The notes under the pieces: generated by a model
What the model saw: the letters and a program-made list of their open reading frames with translations, nothing else
The model's database searches: none
Told to the model about the DNA's origin: nothing
Part shown: piece by piece, positions 13,541-15,470 of the stretch
How the letters are laid out: every line of letters starts with the position of its first letter
Numbering within the stretch: the first letter of the stretch is position 1
Position numbers and translations under genes: made by a program
DNA from: Bacillota bacterium
GTDB lineage: Bacteria; Bacillota; Clostridia; Lachnospirales; Lachnospiraceae
DNA length: 15,470 nucleotides
Direction of reading: 5' to 3'
NCBI GenBank assembly: GCA_023399455.1
Contig: JAEWPN010000142.1
Coordinates: 1-15,470 of the forward strand

Positions 13541-14266
13541 ATGGTTATAAAAGAAGATAATATCATGTATGAAGATGATCAGATAATTGTTTGTCACAAG
13601 CCCTCCGGCATTGCAACACAGACTGCCAGGCTGGGGCAGCCGGATATGGTAAGCATTATAAAAAATTATTTAAAGACATCTTATATCGGAGTAATACACC
13701 GCCTTGACCAGCCGGTGGAAGGCATACTTGTATTCGGCAAAACAAAGGAGTCCGCTGCGAAACTAAGTTCACAGAGTATGGAAAAGCTTTATTATGCCGT
13801 AGTGCTTACAGATGCCGGTATGGTAAAGATGAAAGACAAGAATTATTTTCAAAAAGAATTTACTTTAGTAGATTATCTGGTGAAAAATGGGAAAGACAAT
13901 ACATCCAAAGTAGCAGAAAAAAATAATAAAGATGCAAAACGTGCCGAACTTAAGTACCGTATCTTAAAGGCTGCAGAAGAAGATAAGGGTATGCAAAATA
14001 TGCGTATGCTTACGGAAATATTGCTGAAAACAGGAAGGCACCATCAGATCAGGGTACAGATGGCCCATGCGGGAATGCCGCTACTTGGGGATGTAAAATA
14101 TGGAAGTGAAGCTTCCATACAAAAAAGCCTTGAAAGCGAAGTAAAAGATGTGGCATTATGCGCATACAGTCTTTCTTTTTCACATCCGAAAACCGGAAAA
14201 AACATGAGTTTTTCCATTGTGCCGGATGGGGAAGCGTTCTGTCCCTTTTTACCATTTACTCCCTAA
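13541..14266 (+). CDS. RluA-family RNA pseudouridine synthase without S4 domain
   Basis: A 241-residue enzyme that isomerises uridine to pseudouridine in structured RNA, probably rRNA. It starts directly with the catalytic domain (IMYEDDQIIVCHKPSGIATQ) and lacks an S4 RNA-binding domain. The catalytic loop is HRLDQPVEG with D56; the common form is HRLDxxTSG, and the VEG variant is found in a subgroup of Firmicute RluA proteins. The later motif TGRHHQIRV (164-172) and PLLGDVKYG are standard for the family. The upstream region holds AAAGGAG 12 nt and AAGGAGG further from the ATG. A variable, lysine-rich stretch (about 114-136) separates the two halves. The target site cannot be predicted. Confidence 0.9.
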   Translation: MVIKEDNIMYEDDQIIVCHKPSGIATQTARLGQPDMVSIIKNYLKTSYIGVIHRLDQPVEGILVFGKTKESAAKLSSQSMEKLYYAVVLTDAGMVKMKDKNYFQKEFTLVDYLVKNGKDNTSKVAEKNNKDAKRAELKYRILKAAEEDKGMQNMRMLTEILLKTGRHHQIRVQMAHAGMPLLGDVKYGSEASIQKSLESEVKDVALCAYSLSFSHPKTGKNMSFSIVPDGEAFCPFLPFTP

Positions 14267-14298
14267 GAGAAAGAGCTATAATTTGCTGAAAAATATCC

Positions 14299-14316
14299 AT
14301 CCTATAATAATAGGAT
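14299..14316 (+). promoter_or_regulatory. Inverted repeat upstream of the AI-2E-type gene
   Basis: ATCCTAT AATA ATAGGAT is a perfect 7-4-7 inverted repeat containing TATAAT (14303-14308). It lies 37 nt before the ATG of the next gene. It may be an operator over a -10 element; no -35 is visible at the right distance, and no T-run follows. Confidence 0.3.
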
Positions 14317-14353
14317 AATTAATTTCAGTAAATAAGTTTCTGGGGGAAAAGCC

Positions 14354-15400
14354 ATGGATAAAAAAGCGGTTATGAAGACAAAAGAATATGTGATTCTGGC
14401 AGCAGTTATACTAGGAGTATATATCGGATTTAAGTACCTGAGCCCGCTTATAACTCCTTTTCTTTTTGCACTTGCATTTGTGAAGATCCTTCATCCTTTC
14501 TTAGAAAGGATTCAGAAAAATTTTCATATTAAAAAAGGCTTTATAATAGCCTTAATACTGCTCGTCTTATTCATAACGGCGGGAGGGGCGATATGGGGGT
14601 TGGCGGTATTTGTTTTCCGGAGAGTAGGAGAGATGTTCGGTCAGATAGATGTATTCGAGGAAAAGTTTTATGTTTTTGTCAGCGGATGCTGTGACGGAAT
14701 AGAGAAAAAGTTCGGCCTCGACGGTGCCGGAATCGAAATATACATTATGGAAAAAGTAAATATTTTCATCGAGAATTTTCAGGTGGAAGTAATTCCCAAA
14801 ATTATGAACGACTCGTTAGGATATGTGAAAAATGTGGCAGGCATCATAAGCTTCATTGCCATTATGATTATCGCGTCAATTCTTCTGGCAAAGGATTATG
14901 CAATGGTTATGAATAAGCTTCGCAGTCATGAAGAACTAGAAGGAGTACTGGAAATCGGTAAAAGAGTGTTCGGACATGTAGCTGGTTTTGTGAAGACGCA
15001 GCTTATCATATTGTTTATCATCAGTATTCTTTGTGCCGTCACATTATCTTTTGCCAAAATAGAAGGAGGTATATTGCTCGGTATGTTAACGGGCTTCATG
15101 GACATGCTTCCCTTTATCGGTACAGGCATGGTTCTCATGCCCCTTGCTTTTTGGCAGATTCTAAATGGGTATTATGGTAAGGCCGTGATATGTGTTGTGC
15201 TTTATGTATCTTGTATGATCATAAGAGAGTTTTTGGAGCCGAAACTGGTAGGAGCACAGGTGGGAATCCTGCCGGTCTGCATACTGTTTGCCGTTTATGC
15301 GGGAGTAAAGCTGTTCGGGATCTTCGGTATTATCAAAGGGCCTCTGGCGCTGATTACCATATATGAGGTATATCTGTATTTAAGGAGAAAACCGGAATAA
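14354..15400 (+). CDS. AI-2E family (UPF0118/YtvI-like) membrane transporter
   Basis: A 348-residue polytopic membrane protein of PF01594 type. An N-terminal pair of spans (about 11-43), another at 62-88, an amphipathic region (about 90-155), then a hydrophobic C-terminal half. Conserved segments include GMLTGFMDMLPFIGTGMVLMP, whose PFIGTG is characteristic, and EPKLVGAQVGILP followed by YAGVKLFGIFGIIKGPL near the end, which closely follow the YtvI subgroup. Members have been linked to autoinducer-2 export and Na+/H+ exchange, and YtvI to sporulation; the substrate here is unknown. The ATG at 14354 is preceded by GGGGGA about 7 nt upstream. It lies 87 nt after the pseudouridine synthase stop with no terminator between, so co-transcription is possible. 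Confidence 0.9.
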   Translation: MDKKAVMKTKEYVILAAVILGVYIGFKYLSPLITPFLFALAFVKILHPFLERIQKNFHIKKGFIIALILLVLFITAGGAIWGLAVFVFRRVGEMFGQIDVFEEKFYVFVSGCCDGIEKKFGLDGAGIEIYIMEKVNIFIENFQVEVIPKIMNDSLGYVKNVAGIISFIAIMIIASILLAKDYAMVMNKLRSHEELEGVLEIGKRVFGHVAGFVKTQLIILFIISILCAVTLSFAKIEGGILLGMLTGFMDMLPFIGTGMVLMPLAFWQILNGYYGKAVICVVLYVSCMIIREFLEPKLVGAQVGILPVCILFAVYAGVKLFGIFGIIKGPLALITIYEVYLYLRRKPE

Positions 15401-15421
15401 AAGCAGATACGAAATGTGGAA

Positions 15422-15450
15422 TTGACGGATGGACTGTGATAAACTATGAT
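15422..15450 (+). promoter_or_regulatory. Promoter directed out of the right edge
   Basis: TTGACG (15422-15427) and TATGAT (15445-15450) are 17 bp apart, each one base from consensus. Transcription would start near 15457, just inside the window edge, and serve a gene beyond it. No coding start is visible in the remaining bases. Confidence 0.55.
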
Positions 15451-15470
15451 AAATGAGTATAGGACACTCA

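Noticed and set aside
14267..14353. Terminator between the pseudouridine synthase and the AI-2E-type gene
   Set aside because: The 7-4-7 inverted repeat there is AT-rich, has no following T-run and contains a TATAAT, so an operator or promoter reading is preferred.
1..15470. Mobile element or genomic island boundaries
   Set aside because: No transposase, integrase, tRNA attachment site or terminal inverted repeats were seen.

Overview
The window looks like a chromosomal segment of a low-GC, anaerobic Gram-positive bacterium of the Clostridia, plausibly Lachnospiraceae-like. The reasons are AT-rich DNA, strong AGGAGG-type ribosome binding sites, frequent TTG starts, a PerR/reverse-rubrerythrin peroxide defence pair and a VanR/VanS-like regulated peptide-resistance ABC transporter. 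No rRNA, tRNA, insertion sequence, phage gene or CRISPR array was seen. The assignment rests on gene content only.

Left part (1-2480, all minus strand): the first codons of an unidentified gene that runs off the left edge, a pyridoxamine-phosphate-oxidase-fold protein, a GNAT acetyltransferase with its own promoter, and a perR-reverse rubrerythrin pair. perR has a consensus-like promoter with a perfect 7-1-7 Per-box palindrome beside the -10, so the pair is probably an autoregulated peroxide-stress unit. A fragment of a second rubrerythrin C-terminus lies just after the rubrerythrin stop codon.

Centre-left (2754-4970, plus strand): a two-component system with the sensor kinase gene before the response regulator gene. 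A hairpin sits in the leader, and a probable bidirectional terminator at 5021-5078 ends both this unit and the converging ABC operon.

Centre (5113-9386, minus strand): a five-gene LanFEG/Cpr-type module read in the order response regulator, single-membrane-segment kinase, terminator, operator, ATPase, permease, permease. The ATPase has the E-loop glutamate typical of lantibiotic-immunity transporters. Its promoter region holds six direct repeats spaced exactly 11 bp apart, the natural target for the OmpR-type regulator encoded just upstream. The unit probably senses and removes membrane-active peptides. No lantibiotic precursor or synthetase gene is present.

Centre-right (9600-13045, minus strand): a compact three-gene cassette of a polytopic GT-C-like membrane protein, a UbiA prenyltransferase with DPPR-synthase-like motifs and a HAD phosphatase. 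It reads as a possible polyprenyl-phosphate-linked pentose pathway: UbiA makes polyprenyl-phosphoryl-phosphoribose, HAD removes the 5-phosphate, and the GT-C protein transfers the sugar to a surface glycan. This is the most novel biology suggested here and is an inference.

Right part (13541-15400, plus strand): an RluA-family pseudouridine synthase lacking an S4 domain and an AI-2E/YtvI-like membrane protein, followed by a good promoter directed out of the window. The 13046-13540 stretch holds no confident gene.
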